Source of the DNA: Alentia gelatinosa
Lineage: Eukaryota; Annelida; Polychaeta; Phyllodocida; Polynoidae
Length of the DNA: 64,000 bases
Assembly (NCBI GenBank): GCA_950022655.1
Contig: OX465580.1
Span: 122,991,016 to 123,055,015 of the forward strand
Reading direction: 5' to 3'
In this document: piece after piece, positions 47,957 through 58,942 of the stretch
How positions within the stretch are numbered: the first letter of the stretch is position 1
How the letters are laid out: each line of letters opens with the position of its first letter
Program-made: the position numbers and the translations under genes
Notes under the pieces: model-generated
The model's input: only the letters and a program-made list of their open reading frames with translations
The model's database searches: none
Told to the model about the DNA's origin: nothing

Positions 47957-48229
47957 GTAAGGGCCGATTCCACCCATACACACGATGCAGCAAGATTCAG
48001 CCCGATTTGGTTGTCTTGCTAGATCGGGCTAGGATTGAATCAACGGGTGCCTATTTGTCGCAATGTGTCTTGAGGTGTTGCGGTGGTGGAGCACCAAAAT
48101 ATATACCCGACACCGCACGGCTACGTTTTGAGACAAGTGAGGTACGACACATTACGACACAGTAAGACACTGCAAGACATACCAAGATATTCCACGGCAA
48201 ATCCATCGTGTTGGTGGAATCTGCCCTTA
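47957..48229. mobile_element. Word-rich MITE L
   Basis: TAAGGGCCGATTCCACC at the left is matched inverted by GGTGGAATCTGCCCTTA at the right (one mismatch in 17), followed inward by ACACGATG on both sides. The interior carries GACAC and GACACA words and an inverted pair AGCCCGAT and ATCGGGCT. Length 273 bp, no coding capacity. Layout resembles J, K and M; superfamily unassigned. Confidence 0.65.
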
Positions 48230-49066
48230 CGCTTGCTTTATGGCGACAATATTCAGAAAATCAGAACAACACAGAGAATGGATAATAGAATGTGGCTTTA
48301 TTATGTAAGTTAGCTCACGTTCCCATACATTTCTTGAACTGAATGTGCTATCGTCAGTGATGCCAGGATGCAGGACGCTGTGGACAAAAGGGTTAGCTCG
48401 ACATCATGGAGTACTCTTGGTGGAGTTCCGAGAGCCCGTAGTCGTGATACCATTAGCTGATTAGTACTCACTAAGATAGCAGATTGCCGAGATAAAAAGC
48501 CCGCACTGTCTGAAGACAGCCCTCGGTATTAATCTACCGCTACAGCAGAAGGGAACTGGTTAGCTCGCTTTATCTTCACATTTCACTAGATGAACCTAGT
48601 AATCTAAGGCTAGGTGTGCTGCTGTTCTGCAGCAGTCCCATCCTTGATAGTCATCATTTCTCTAATGGCTTTTATTCACGATGAGAAAAATAATTCGCAA
48701 TTAGTCCTTGAACAGAGCTACGTATCTTGGTGAATTCTGCATTCAGCCCAAGCATACCTTGCTTGCTTGAAACTAACCCGTTTATGTTTCACGTTTACCT
48801 GTTGTATCAGTTGGTATTTACCTGTGGCTGTCATTCTCTTTGGACCGGTTCACAGCGGGCTACTGCACTGTGGTAAATTGGCGCCACTTACGGATCGATT
48901 TAGTGATGAATTTACATCGCATTTTGAAATGATGATAGTTGTCCCGCAGCAGGCCCACTATCATAAACAAACAACATGTAACCACGCAGGTGTCACTCGC
49001 TCGTTTATACCCGACCGAAAAGAAAAAGGCCCAGAAATCTGCCCCCGGATATTACGGGTAACACAG
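48230..49066. other. No recognisable gene
   Basis: Nothing identified. A 110-codon frame beginning at 48767 has no known domain. Confidence 0.4.
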
Positions 49067-49151
49067 ACCGCTAGAGGGCATTCATGGGGGGCAATCTGAT
49101 TCCGCCTACAAGAGCCCAGGGCACAGTAGCCCTGTGGCCACCAGGTGGCAG
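49067..49151 (+). promoter_or_regulatory. Pair of CTCF-like motifs, same orientation
   Basis: ACCGCTAGAGGGCA (49067-49080) and CCACCAGGTGGCAG (49138-49151) both match the CTCF core on the plus strand, about 70 bp apart. The second is the closest match in the window. Binding is inferred. Confidence 0.4.
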
Positions 49152-49526
49152 GCCAATAGGTTTCAGAGGGCGGGCGGAAATAAATTTAGGGCCGGAGGAT
49201 GGATAGTAGGCAATTTCCGTATTTGTAAACATAGACAGCAATAGCTGGCTGATCAATAAAGTGATAAGTCTGCTCCGGACGACGGCATTAACTACGCCGA
49301 CGTCCAGCCGCCGCCAATGTAAATCATCGTCTCCGGTGTCCCCGTCCCATCTGGACATAATGCCGACCAGAGAGTAATTCACAGGAGAATAAAAACGGGA
49401 AGGTGTCCGGTAAATGGGAGTTCTTACATTGTGGTTGTCTCTTAAAGCGACATCATCTCAAAGCTGCTGCTTGGGGGGGAAGGGGAATGTAGACCAACTC
49501 GATTGTAGCAGTGGTTTGGTTATACA
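49152..49526. other. No recognisable gene
   Basis: Nothing identified. Confidence 0.4.
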
Positions 49527-49665
49527 GGGGCCCGTTTGATAATCTAGGATTGTACATTTAAGCCATTTTGTGTGTGCCATAGAGTCCCAGGGACGATGTG
49601 GGTCGACTTTGTTCAAAACTTATATGGACGACCTTATGGACGTCTAATACTGTCTTAGCGAACAG
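49527..49665 (+). mobile_element. 136-bp MITE family copy
   Basis: GGGGCCCGTTTGATAATCTA to GTCTTAGCGAACAG, with the family's central CCCAGGGACGATGTGGGT and ACGACCTTATGGACG. Complete but with a degraded right end compared with 52855-52993. Confidence 0.7.
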
Positions 49666-51367
49666 ATTTTAATATTATTAAACAATAACCCTTGAACGAG
49701 GTCCGGTAAAGGGTCTACATATATGATACTCTAGTACAGTCTGTTGTCGCCAGGGCCAGGGCACACAGGCTCAAACTAAGACTGTTATGCGCTGCCATTT
49801 TGAGTCAGGGATTCCTGCCTCCACTGGTACTAAGCTGCCCTGATTGATTTGCCAGTAACCAGTGTGTTACTCTTCAAACAGAGGTCGTAGACTAGTTTTA
49901 ACTGGTAATTTACCAAATAAAACAGCTTGGAGAGTTATAATGATTCCCAGAATAGTGCCACAATCGTGGTATTCTCAGGCTTGGGTTTGCACCAAAATTA
50001 GAACAGCCAATCAAGGAATTCCTTTCTCCAATCAGTGCCCAGGGAACTGACAAATGGGAGCTGTGCTCTGTTAGACACTTACAGACCGTAAGCCTTAGGC
50101 GGTGCGGTTTCTAAACAGACTACATATATATATATATGATCCTAGATTGTGTAGTAATCACAATTTGCTGATAACTTAGCGGCCGTGTTGCGGGTGTATA
50201 ATCGAACACTGATTCAGTCAGTTAGTCAAACAATTATACTAATTAGTTAATCAATTTATTCATTACGCGATATACCTCCTTATGTCATTCCGTTTCCAGC
50301 ACTCACCTGTGGTGCACGGATTTTTGTTAAGCACGGCATCAATCTTAATTATTAAACGGGTCCCTGGATAAGGTGTTACGCTGTGCCTGAAGGGCCGGGC
50401 TCTGGTGACGGTTCACACCAGGGCGATCTTTACGAGGTAATGGCCCGTGCTCATGATGCCCCATGCTTCCTTCACGAGGTAATGGCCAGGTTGTGTTGGA
50501 CTTCACTTGAAGCTGAACTGGAATACCATATTGCGCCTGAGTCGTTAGCCTAACCTTGATTGTGTCAGGAATACATTTATAATCTGAAATAAGTATATTT
50601 TCATTTTCTTTTGATAATGTTGTGCCTTATATTTTGGGCGTTTTCTGTAATTATTCCCCGAGTGCAGGGGAGCTTTCAGATCGCCTCCTCCTGGTGTCAG
50701 GTTGTCAGGGTACATCTAAGAGGACTAACCCACCCCATCTATTTGGAAATTGCTTCCGTCACTCTAAATCTCCACTGGACTCCTTTGGAATAATCCTGAC
50801 CTTTATAAAGTAGGCGAGAGGCCTGGGAGAGCAGCTGAGGGCCACTAACAATCGGTAAGTGTATCCGAGATTCTCTAAGAGCAACTCGGGTCTTGAATAT
50901 GAGAAACTCTTGCTATACCAATATGGCCATGAGATAGATATCCACTGCATATGAATTTGTATTACCTACCTATTATGGAGTCTCCATAGGAAATGTATAG
51001 AGCGGCTAGAATTCGCTACCCGGAGATGCTGCCATGTCAGAATCTAAAGGGGGAAATTCCGGAAAATAGTCCCATCCATAAAGAGGTCTAAATAAGTTTC
51101 TTGAATGTTCATTCAATATGAAATATTCATAATCAGTCATAATAATCTCATTTACCATCAGAAATCACTGTAATTAAACTTTATTCATACTAAAAGCACA
51201 GAAAAATAGCGAACTATATAAATGGTGTAAATATACAGCGAATTACCACCATGCTTGAAAGTGTTGTGACCTTATCGAATGTATAGTCATCCTATATGTT
51301 GATTCATGGCCCATTCTTGTTTTTAATCCTATCTAGGTTGGTGATAAATACAGTACTTACTGCTTTT
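49666..51367. other. No recognisable gene
   Basis: Nothing supported. A short single end of the 136-bp MITE family (TTATTAAACGGGTCCCTGG) occurs at about 50349. ACGAGGTAATGGCC occurs twice at about 50430-50490. Confidence 0.4.
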
Positions 51368-51445
51368 TTGTACGAGTGGACGGGTGTCGCTCGGATATTA
51401 CTACGCGTCAACTACTCGGAGGTTACGGTCACTCGTACACAAAAG
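51368..51445. mobile_element. Isolated hairpin, possibly G-family
   Basis: TTTTTGTACGAGTGGACGGG pairs with the sequence ending CACTCGTACACAAAAG. Inside are ATATTACTACGCG and TCGGAGGTTACGG, similar in style to the G3 hairpin (GAGGTTTACGGCGTAATA). The rest of a G element is not recognisable around it. Confidence 0.4.
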
Positions 51446-52511
51446 TAGTCATTATTGTGTATATATTGTGTTCTTTTTCAATAGCACGTTCCTAGTCCGT
51501 GTGATAAGACCGAAAACCCTCAGCTCGATCTCAACTAGGCATTTAAGAATTCCGGTAAAAATGACTATGAAGACATGTTCAGTTTGAGTTTGGTATTTAA
51601 AGATACACTTTTAAAGTTTCTTAGAGCAGACCCATGCTGTAAAGAGAACATTCCCATTCGGGCAGACAAATTGGCCAGACTCCACTGGGTATTGTCTGCA
51701 ATTGGCACCACGGCAAAACGCATAGATTACCTGCCTGGTTGCGCGCGCTGACACTCTATTGACAGAGGCCTTTTTCGGCAAGCACAAGGAGATGGCGGTA
51801 GAGAGCCGGAAGAGGCATTGCTTCAACAATGACCCTGCACTACAAGCCACTTGTCCAAGGGCTGGTAGCCATATTGGATTGGAGTTATAAATCATGAATC
51901 ATATATAATGTTGGATGGGGGTGCTATGGGCCTGGCGTTAAGTTGTGTACCTTGGAGATCACTGCCCTGGACGTGTATAACCAGGCGACCTATAAATCCT
52001 GTTAGATATACCATCTGTGCAATATGAGATTATATTCCCCTTGGATAATCGGATGCAAATACTTGATGGCGCATGAATATTGGATGAGGAGATCCCATAA
52101 ATAATGAATAAGTTATTGACATTTGTCCCGATCCACTGCGGCTGGGTTTCTAAAGCTGAGATGTTAATGGTGTTATCTTTGAAATAACAATAGAGGTGTT
52201 TTGAGCTATAGGACCAATGGTATTTCCTTGTCCTATAATCATCTGGCTTAGAATATAGTGATGACAAGCTCATTTTAGAAAGATAGATAAAGGGATGCAC
52301 ACTCAAAATACACCAGGAAAGAATAAACCAGCCTTTTAAACACTAGATAAGGCCACAACAAAAGGTCGTGCATTTCCTTTGTTATCATTATTCGACCCAT
52401 ATCTGAATACACTCAAATCATTTCGCAAATCCAGGTTGATACAAAAGGGAAAGGTGTAACCATACCTTCATATTTTAAGGATGGCGGCTTATAGTCGTGT
52501 TGGCTGTGTTG
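51446..52511. other. No recognisable gene
   Basis: A minus-strand frame at 51611-51895 is cysteine-bearing near its end but has no family signature. Nothing else. Confidence 0.4.
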
Positions 52512-52802
52512 TTATCTTAGCCTGGTATAGAAGTCCATAGGCTTGACCTTAGGAACTCGTACTCAACAGATTTGCAAGTACATGTACAGTAACTCATACT
52601 CCACGGGTGGTAAACAGATAAATGTTTCCAAGTTAAGATAGAATGAGAAACGTATTCGTGCTTGGCCTGAATGCCCCATTCACCATCTCGTTTTGACTGC
52701 CTCAGAATATTTACGAGGCTATCGCCTCGTTCATATTACTGCATGCTACGAACTCGATGGCGAACGAGGACACAGACCGAACACTCATGGATTTCTTTCT
52801 TA
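52512..52802 (-). mobile_element. Class II-like hairpin element E13
   Basis: TTATCTTAGCCTGG, a reversed conserved block (CCATAGGCTTGACCTTAGG), an inverted pair around CTCGTACTCAACAG, then a decayed hairpin (GAAACGTATTCGTGCTTGG ... CACTCATGGATTTC). The tip at 52713-52730 is a perfect 7-bp stem; on the element strand it reads ACGAGGCGATAGCCTCGT. That is a GATA loop closed by C-G instead of GNA, still beginning with G and ending with A. Confidence 0.6.
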
Positions 52803-52854
52803 ATCCTGAGGCAGTTCTCCACATGGCCACAATGAAATGAGATGTATGAACCAA

Positions 52855-52993
52855 GGGCCTGTTTAATAATCTAGGATCGTACATGTAGAGCCTTTTCTGT
52901 ATGCCATAGAGACCCAGGGACGATGTGGGTCAACTTTAATTAACACTTATGGACGACCTTATGGACGGCTAAGACTGTCTTAGTGAACAGGCT
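52855..52993 (+). mobile_element. 136-bp MITE, best copy
   Basis: GGGCCTGTTTAATAATCTAG at the left; CTTAGTGAACAGGCTC at the right, giving imperfect 13-14 bp inverted ends (GCCTGTTYAMTAA). Central block CCCAGGGACGATGTGGGT. Other copies: 5328-5456, 40599-40806, 49527-49665. No coding capacity; superfamily unassigned. Confidence 0.75.
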
Positions 52994-53234
52994 CAATTAT
53001 TTCAGTGTTTTAGCTACTTTCCATAGAATGTATTTAAACTGCTAAGATATCTGAGATTTGCTCTTTTTCCACTTCCATGTTCTGTTTCGGTTGAGACACA
53101 CTGGAGAGCACACCGATTATACATTGTTAACACATCTTAATACATTATGTACCCAATTATTACTCCCAAGAGCAAAATCTTGGAACTCATGAATAAGTCC
53201 GTTCCCCAGAGGTAATGTGTTCCAGACCTAGGCG

Positions 53235-53580
53235 TAAATAGTATGTTCATCATTGACGAATGAGCATGTATATATAATTGAATAGCAATTAAAAGGTTTG
53301 GGTTTCATTCAGTCTATGGATAGTTTTCTGTAATCCACCTAGTCAACTTGCCATTTCTGCCTGAGTCTAGGATCCGAACAATGTGGTATTTTGGTCACGA
53401 GTGATTGGTCATAGTCAGCTGAGCATGCCTCTTGGACCCTGAGACACTGGCCCTCTGCTCCTTTCACAATATCAGAGTGAACAGCACGCGAATAGTGAAG
53501 GGATAGTTTACATACAGTATGCTAGAGGTCAATATGTGTCCACTCTAACCTGTAGGTGATGTATATAGCGCGTTCAAACA
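53235..53580 (-). repeat. Dispersed repeat Q, copy 2
   Basis: Inverted match to 21721-22075 with shared landmarks AGTCTATGGATAGTTTTCTG, GAGTGATTGGTCAT, CTGAGACACTGGCCCTC and CTACAGGTTAG. Diverged; class unknown. Confidence 0.5.
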
Positions 53581-53590
53581 CGCTCTAAAA

Positions 53591-53786
53591 AGCCCGTTTT
53601 CATTGGCCGACGAAAACAGTGTAGATTTCTTGTATTCTCCTAATAGCCTATTTCCATTCGCCATCACGATATACAGTCAGGAACCACAGACGGACCTTTA
53701 TCACTGCCTATGCAAAATGTCAATAGGCTACTAGGAGAACACAGAAAATCTACACCGGGTTTTGTCAGCCAATGTAAAAGACCCTA
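53591..53786. mobile_element. Palindromic MITE S1
   Basis: The left end AGCCCGTTTTCATTGGCCGA pairs with the right end CAGCCAATGTAAAAGACCCT. Inside, TTCTCCTAATAGCCTATT pairs with AATAGGCTACTAGGAGAA, so almost the whole element folds on itself. Shares CCATTGGCCGA with S2 (62989-63092). Confidence 0.6.
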
Positions 53787-54042
53787 TAGAATAGAGTATG
53801 ATCAGTCGTAGAGAAACATAAACGTCAATATTCTATATTTGACAAAGCATTGTGATCAGGTGTGTGTTGTAGATGATATTGTCGGATGCTGAAACCTTGG
53901 CTTTCAAAGCGAGGACAACATTCATTTGCTGGAACACATGTATTGTACTAATTACATTAATCAGCTTTATTGGATGCTAAATGAGTTCTTCGCTGATGGT
54001 GTGGGGCGCTTTTGGAAAATACATATGGTACTTTAGACATGT
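53787..54042. other. Short unassigned spacer
   Basis: Nothing identified. Confidence 0.4.
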
Positions 54043-54225
54043 CAGACATGTTATAAAATGGTAAAGGGGAAACCCCCCCATTATGCCAAGCATGCTATGT
54101 ACCCATAACTATTGAGCATTTCCTGCTGAACTGTCAAAGGGTACAAAAAATAGAAGAGAGTACTTGAAAAATAGTAATATCATGTTTTTCAAAGATGCAA
54201 ATCTCTTTGATTGTATATAGAATAT
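54043..54225 (+). pseudogene. LINE RNase H-end / zinc-knuckle remnant
   Basis: The frame reads through PPPLCQACYVPITIEHFLLN and continues CQRVQKIEEST to a stop. The C-x2-C ... T-x-E-H-F-L-x-x-C pattern is the one found after the reverse transcriptase in Jockey-type and related non-LTR retrotransposons. A one-base frame change near 54160 restores a typical continuation (REYLKNSNIMFFKDANLF). Stops then follow. Dead fragment; no catalytic domain remains. Confidence 0.6.
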
Positions 54226-54682
54226 TTGAAAACATTGAAAAGAATTGACTGAAATAAGTCTACGAAAGTGAGAAGCTTAAATCATTGATGGTCCCTATAT
54301 ACCCTAAGTGACCCTTACGTTAAACCACAAACAAGCAAACAGCTATAAAATGGTGTATTGCAACTCGTATTCAAAAGCTGAGTAGTTTGTACAAGGGCAT
54401 GGTGGTGTGTGTAAACGAAGGCTAGACGTATATATGTAGGAGGAACTTGTATATGCGTTAGCCATACGTCACGGCTGGCCTGCCCGGATGTCATTCCTTT
54501 CCTGTCTCCTCCTGAGGCCGAGACTCTGGTCCAGGCAGCAATAAAACACATCTTGAACTATAAGATGAGGCTGTAAGTGGACCTTCTACCAGATTTATTT
54601 GTAAAGGTACACTTAAAGGTGGGAAGTTTTATGAAGATAAGAAACTCCGCGGTTAAACAAAGGTCCTTATATTGTCAGTGGC
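54226..54682. other. No recognisable gene
   Basis: Nothing identified. Confidence 0.4.
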
Positions 54683-54828
54683 TGTAGATCGAGTACGGTT
54701 CAGTTTTTATTTCACCCCTATCACTAAAATTCATGAAATCATCCCCCATTGAGTATTTGTCTCATGGGCGTTGAGTACGAGTTACCCATGTTAAGTACAT
54801 GAGGGGGGGGTACCAGGGGTGAGATAAA
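54683..54828 (+). mobile_element. Class II hairpin-element remnant E19
   Basis: ATCGAGTACGGTTCAG, TTATTTCACCCC, CCCCCATTGAGTATTTG, ACCCATGTTAAGTACATG and the right end CCAGGGGTGAGATAAA. The hairpin is missing, leaving the second module only, as in E16. Confidence 0.6.
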
Positions 54829-55263
54829 ACCATGCTGGGATAGAGTGGCCCAGTCTATTGTTGCAGCCCGATCCCATGCAGCAGACAAAAGCGGCGCAGT
54901 GTGCACAGTCACAGAGAGCGTCTAGCTGGAGGGGCGGCTGACCCAGCGTCGTGCTCGGTCACGGACTAACCACCAGCCTGCGGCCAGGTAGCGGGGCCTC
55001 GTGTCATAAATACTACCAGCGGATTATCGCCGTGTGGCCGCCAGAGATTAGTGCCCTCTGCCCTTGAAGAAAAACACACAAAGAGCATAAAGATAACTGG
55101 AGCGAGTCCTTCCTTCAGGCCTTGGGGCCATAAAAGACAAGGCGAGCAATTCGCCACAGCAGCTGAGTTTCCACTCGAGCGGAGCAGCCCAACAGTTCTG
55201 CGGCCATTTGGAGTAGCTCGGAGCTGCTCGCGATGGGTGGTGGTGTGAGCTGTGAGGGTGGCG
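54829..55263. other. No recognisable gene
   Basis: GC-richer than average (CGGCCAGG, CGCCGTGTGGCCGCC). No motif cluster or exon recognised. Confidence 0.35.
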
Positions 55264-56328
55264 CTTATGGCCAGTTCACACTGTGCGAGCCAGTACCTCC
55301 CGTCTCAGACTGGAGGTACCGGCTTTCGTGCGACTGGGTGTACCGCATGTACATCCAGTTGCAACGGCTGCGTAAAAACGATAGCGGGCCCGAGTGTGAG
55401 ATCAATCCGTGGACACGACCGACTGGCGAGCTGCTCGTCAGGCCTGTGAGTAGCTCGCCAACCTCGCTGCTAGACGTGGATTCTAAAGGCCAGTTCACAC
55501 TGTGCGACTGGGGGGAGGGGGGTGGGTGGCGAGCCAGTACCTCCAGTCTCAGACCGGAGGTACTGGCTTCCTTGCGACTGGGCGTACCGCATGTACCTCC
55601 AGTTGCAAGGAAATGCAGTTCACATTGTGCGCTGCATTCCTTGCGCTTCATACTCTTGCTACTGCCGGTACCGGCTCGCAGTTTCCCCCCAGTCGCACAA
55701 TGTGAACTGGCCTTGAACTCCCTGCCCTTGCGACTGGAGCGCTTGCGTTTTTAGGCGCATAGGTAGACTGGGCATATCCTCACTCACACAATGCGGCAAG
55801 ACCCACAGTGTGAACTACAAGGTTCCCGCTAGTCTGAGACTGAAGGTACCTCATGTATGCCCAATCACAAGTTTTTTTGAATATCAAATATGTTTGATAT
55901 TTGGTACTGAGACTGGACGTACCTATGTACCTAAAAAAAACGCAAGCGCTCCAGTTGCAAGGTCGGGTAGTTCAAGGCCAGTTCATACTGTGCGACGGAA
56001 GATGGGTTTTGCAGGCCGGTATTGCCAGTTGCAAGGGTATGAAGCACAAGGAACGCAGCGCACAATGTGAACTGCATTTCCTTGCAACTTGAGGTACATG
56101 CGGTACACCCAGTCGCAAGGAAGCTGGTGCCTCCGGTCTGAGACTGGAGGTACTGGCTCGCAACCCCCCCCCCCCCTTCCCCCAGTCGCACAGTGTGAAC
56201 TGGCCTTTAGAATCCACGTCTAGCGGCGAGGTTGGCGAGCTACTCACAGGCCTGACGAGCAGCTCGCCCGTCGGTCGTGTCCACGGATTGATCTCACACT
56301 CGGGCCCACTGTCGTTTTTACGCAGCCG
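55264..56328. mobile_element. Nested word-rich MITEs J2 forming a large palindrome
   Basis: At least eight ends of the AGTTCACACTGTGCGA type occur here in both orientations, with CCAGTCGCAAGG, GGTACCTCCAGT and GTACATGCGGTA words between. The parts from about 55365 to 55690 and from about 56010 to 56328 are inverted copies of each other, so roughly 320-bp arms flank a 320-bp middle. The middle has a near-perfect palindrome ATATCAAATATGTTTGATAT at 55881-55900, as in J1. Frames of 60-173 codons here are artefacts of the repeats. Confidence 0.75.
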
Positions 56329-56758
56329 TTCGCGGCCAATTTAATCCGCGCCGGCTTGCGGCCAGCGGGACTCCAATGGGAAGCAGTGTGCCCGCCGATG
56401 TAGAGACTCTCCGCCAGGTGTCAGGATGGGTGTCGTCAGTCATACCCTGTCACCTGATACCAAGCTCACTACTCAGACCTCTGACCTCCTATTTCCATAT
56501 ATTCTGACCGAACCATCCATTCTGACATTCGTTACCATGCCCTTTGCTCATCGATCGACATGTCCACTGCGCCTCTCGCACCAAGCCCTCTGATCGTCCT
56601 GCACCGCGTGCTCTATCTATCCTCCATCACCACACCCGTGATCACCAGGCACCATGCACTTAGGCCATAGGTAACATTCTCCTCTGACCCTCTATGATCA
56701 TATAGCTCCCTGACCTCTAATAAGGCCCAGCGACCACCAACGCTGATTCACGGATCTC
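56329..56758. other. No gene; minisatellite-like words
   Basis: ACCATCCATTCTGACATTCG-style words resemble the 58-kb minisatellite in composition but without clear period. Confidence 0.35.
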
Positions 56759-57400
56759 CTGATACACACCGATACAAAATCACAAAATCGTAGCCCAGTG
56801 GGAGGTCCATACCGTTGCATATTGGTGTGCGTCATAACGTGTTAAGAGGGTGCTAAAAAGGTGATCATGGTCCCGATGTACCTCATATGCAGACAGTGCA
56901 TTAATATAGGGCTTGATGTAACATGAAATATATAATCCTTTCGAATCCCGGAAATAATGCATGTTTATAATTGATATTTTACCAGTAGTTACAAAACTAT
57001 ATCGTATTATTTTTCAGACATTAATATCACAGTTCCAAGTTAAAGTATGAAATGTTCAATTTGAGACCCTAACCTATGATCAAATTCCACCATATTTGCA
57101 GGGCTATATCATCCTCATATATTCTAGGTATTGTGAAAATTTTATAATTTTCCGTGGATTATTTCGCACATTTTCCCGTTCAGATGAGTCCCTGATACAC
57201 ACTGGTGGGCTACGAAAATTGACACATGTTTGATTGTTGTAGACACCCTACGGTACAGGTTTTTTATTGGTAGCAGGCCCCTCGCATATCGGTGTGTATC
57301 GGTAGCGTCATCGTAGAAGCCTAACTGCCCCGATATGAGCTACGATTCCGATACGATTTTGATTTTGTACCGGTAGTTCAAACCAGGTAGCGTATCGGTG
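56759..57400. mobile_element. TACGAT-word element N2
   Basis: ACACCGATACAAAATCACAA at about 56767 is matched inverted by ATACGATTTTGATTTTGTAC at about 57352. Outer parts TGATACACACCGATAC and CGTATCGGTGTT also pair loosely. The interior at 56930-57180 is AT-rich, and words GTAGC, TACGAT and ACACC recur. It abuts E15 exactly. About 640 bp, boundaries approximate, no coding capacity. Confidence 0.5.
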
Positions 57401-57654
57401 TTTATCCTACCCCTAATAAAAAAAACTGCCATAGACTTAACATAGGGAAATTTTATGTGGCAGGCCGTGACATAAAGTGTTTTTTATGCCACTAGAGTAA
57501 TAACAATATTGACCAATCAGAGAGCAGGATGTCAGCTACTATGAAAAAAAGTTCTGTTGGTCATTGACTCAATATTTATCTTTTAGTAAAAGGCAAAAGC
57601 ATAGATGAGGTAGGATAAATACGAAACCGAACTCGTTCGGTTTCTACTAATTAT
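57401..57654 (-). mobile_element. Hairpin element E15 (class I, short-arm family)
   Basis: TTTATCCTACCCCTAATAAA, a reversed conserved block (CCATAGACTTAACATAGGG), GAGGTAGGATAAATACG, and a short perfect hairpin CGAAACCGAACTCGTTCGGTTTC. Nearly identical in the interior to E5 (13566-13862). Its tip, like that of E5, has no GNA loop. Confidence 0.8.
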
Positions 57655-58029
57655 CGGGAGCCCAGTGGATACCTCCCCCCACGTCCCCCTTTATTGACAT
57701 CCATATCTTCTGATTACCAGACACCATCATGACCATGTCTCTGGTCCTCAGCCACATACTATACCTTCAGACCAACGGCGCCTTACCTTCTTTTATCTGT
57801 CACCATACCCTCAGATCATTAGGTGCCATGCTCGTTACAATTTTGCCACCATATCTCCTTGACATCTCCTTGACATCTGGCCAAGCTCTGTTGTCTACAG
57901 CATCGTCTTCTCTGATTATTTTGACAACCTCCCGCTACCCCCACCCCCTGATCATGTGACACCATTCCCTTAGACCATCTGTGGTAATGTGTCTCTTTCA
58001 TCGTCTACTGCACAGGTCTTTAATCAGAG
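57655..58029. repeat. Degenerate minisatellite flank
   Basis: CACCATCATGACCATG and similar CCAT-rich words lead into the clearer minisatellite. No gene. Confidence 0.35.
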
Positions 58030-58260
58030 TGCTCTGTGCCGCCCCCGGTACTGTGTCACGATGCCCGTCTCATATGCTTGTGTCATCATATCCTTTTACT
58101 ATGTCATTATAACCACTTCTTCTCCACTACTATGAGTGTCTCTGTACCATGTACCCACTTCTACCATTTTGCGTCTCTGTTCTCTACCACTATGTCCCTC
58201 TATCTGCCATGTATCTATTCTTCACATCACCATACACCGTTCTCTGCCGCTACTATAGAG

Positions 58261-58549
58261 GAAACCCATGAGAGTTTAGGGTCTGAGCCCGTATCCCATC
58301 GAGTTTGAATCACATAGTAATTCACAAGGCGAAGCCGCGTGAATTACTAAGTGATTCAAATGAGATGGGATCGAGCTCTGACCCTAAACTTGAATGGGTT
58401 TCTGAATTTATCTCACCCTTAATATTGACTAATGGGTTAACATTTGTGACATTATCCCCATTGGATATTTTTCCTAAATATCTAATGGGCGTTAGATACG
58501 AGTTCCCAATGTTAAGTCTATGGAGAAAAAATATCTGGGGTGAGATAAA
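58261..58549 (+). mobile_element. Hairpin element E14 (class II, intact)
   Basis: The most complete class II copy. Hairpin arms run from GAAACCCATGAGAGTTTAGG to CCTAAACTTGAATGGGTTTC (58261-58401) with few mismatches. The tip at 58328-58336 is GGCGAAGCC. TTTATCTCACCC follows, an inverted pair around CCCATTGGATATTTTTCC, the conserved CCCAATGTTAAGTCTATGG block, and the right end CTGGGGTGAGATAAA. Flanks ACTAT and GCCCTCTATC are the adjoining parts of one minisatellite unit. No coding capacity. Confidence 0.85.
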
Positions 58550-58637
58550 GCCCTCTATCTACCTTGTATCTGCCCTCACCGTCACCATCCCCCATTCTCT
58601 ATCACTATCTCTCTCTTTCTGCCATGTATCTACCCTG

Positions 58638-58942
58638 ATGCCCCAGTCACACTGGCGTTTTTCCGTGTACGCATGTCTACGTTCTTCTACGCATTTTGAA
58701 ATATATAAATGTGCGGCGATGCGCAGGAAAACGTGGAGATATGTAAAGGAAAGTCAGAATGCGCCGAAAAACGCCACAATACGTACAGAAGCAGAAATAA
58801 GCGTTGATGAACGTTGAGAAGCGTAGTAAAACGTTAAAGCAAAGCAAACAGAAACGTTCCAAATCCATAGCTAATACGTGGTCCCCACCAATTCAAATAC
58901 GTAGAAGAAACACCAAATTTTAAGCCAGTGTGACTGGGGCAT
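58638..58942. mobile_element. MITE M with 19-bp perfect TIRs
   Basis: ATGCCCCAGTCACACTGGC at 58638-58656 is matched perfectly, inverted, at 58924-58942. The interior is rich in ACGTT, TACGC and AACG words. Length 305 bp. The ends resemble those of J1/J2 (CAGTTCACACTG). It sits within the 62-bp minisatellite; the flanks TACCCTG and TACCGTC do not show a clean 8-bp duplication. No coding capacity. Confidence 0.75.

Noticed and set aside
51611..51895. Minus-strand 94-codon frame with spaced cysteines near its end
   Set aside because: The cysteine spacing fits no family I know, there is no signal peptide, and no splice context supports it.
55233..55754. 173-codon frame and several overlapping frames
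   Set aside because: They lie in nested inverted J elements, and similar peptides recur from each repeated word.
58305..58817. 170-codon frame
   Set aside because: It runs from inside E14 across minisatellite units into MITE M, three unrelated repeats, so it cannot be one gene.
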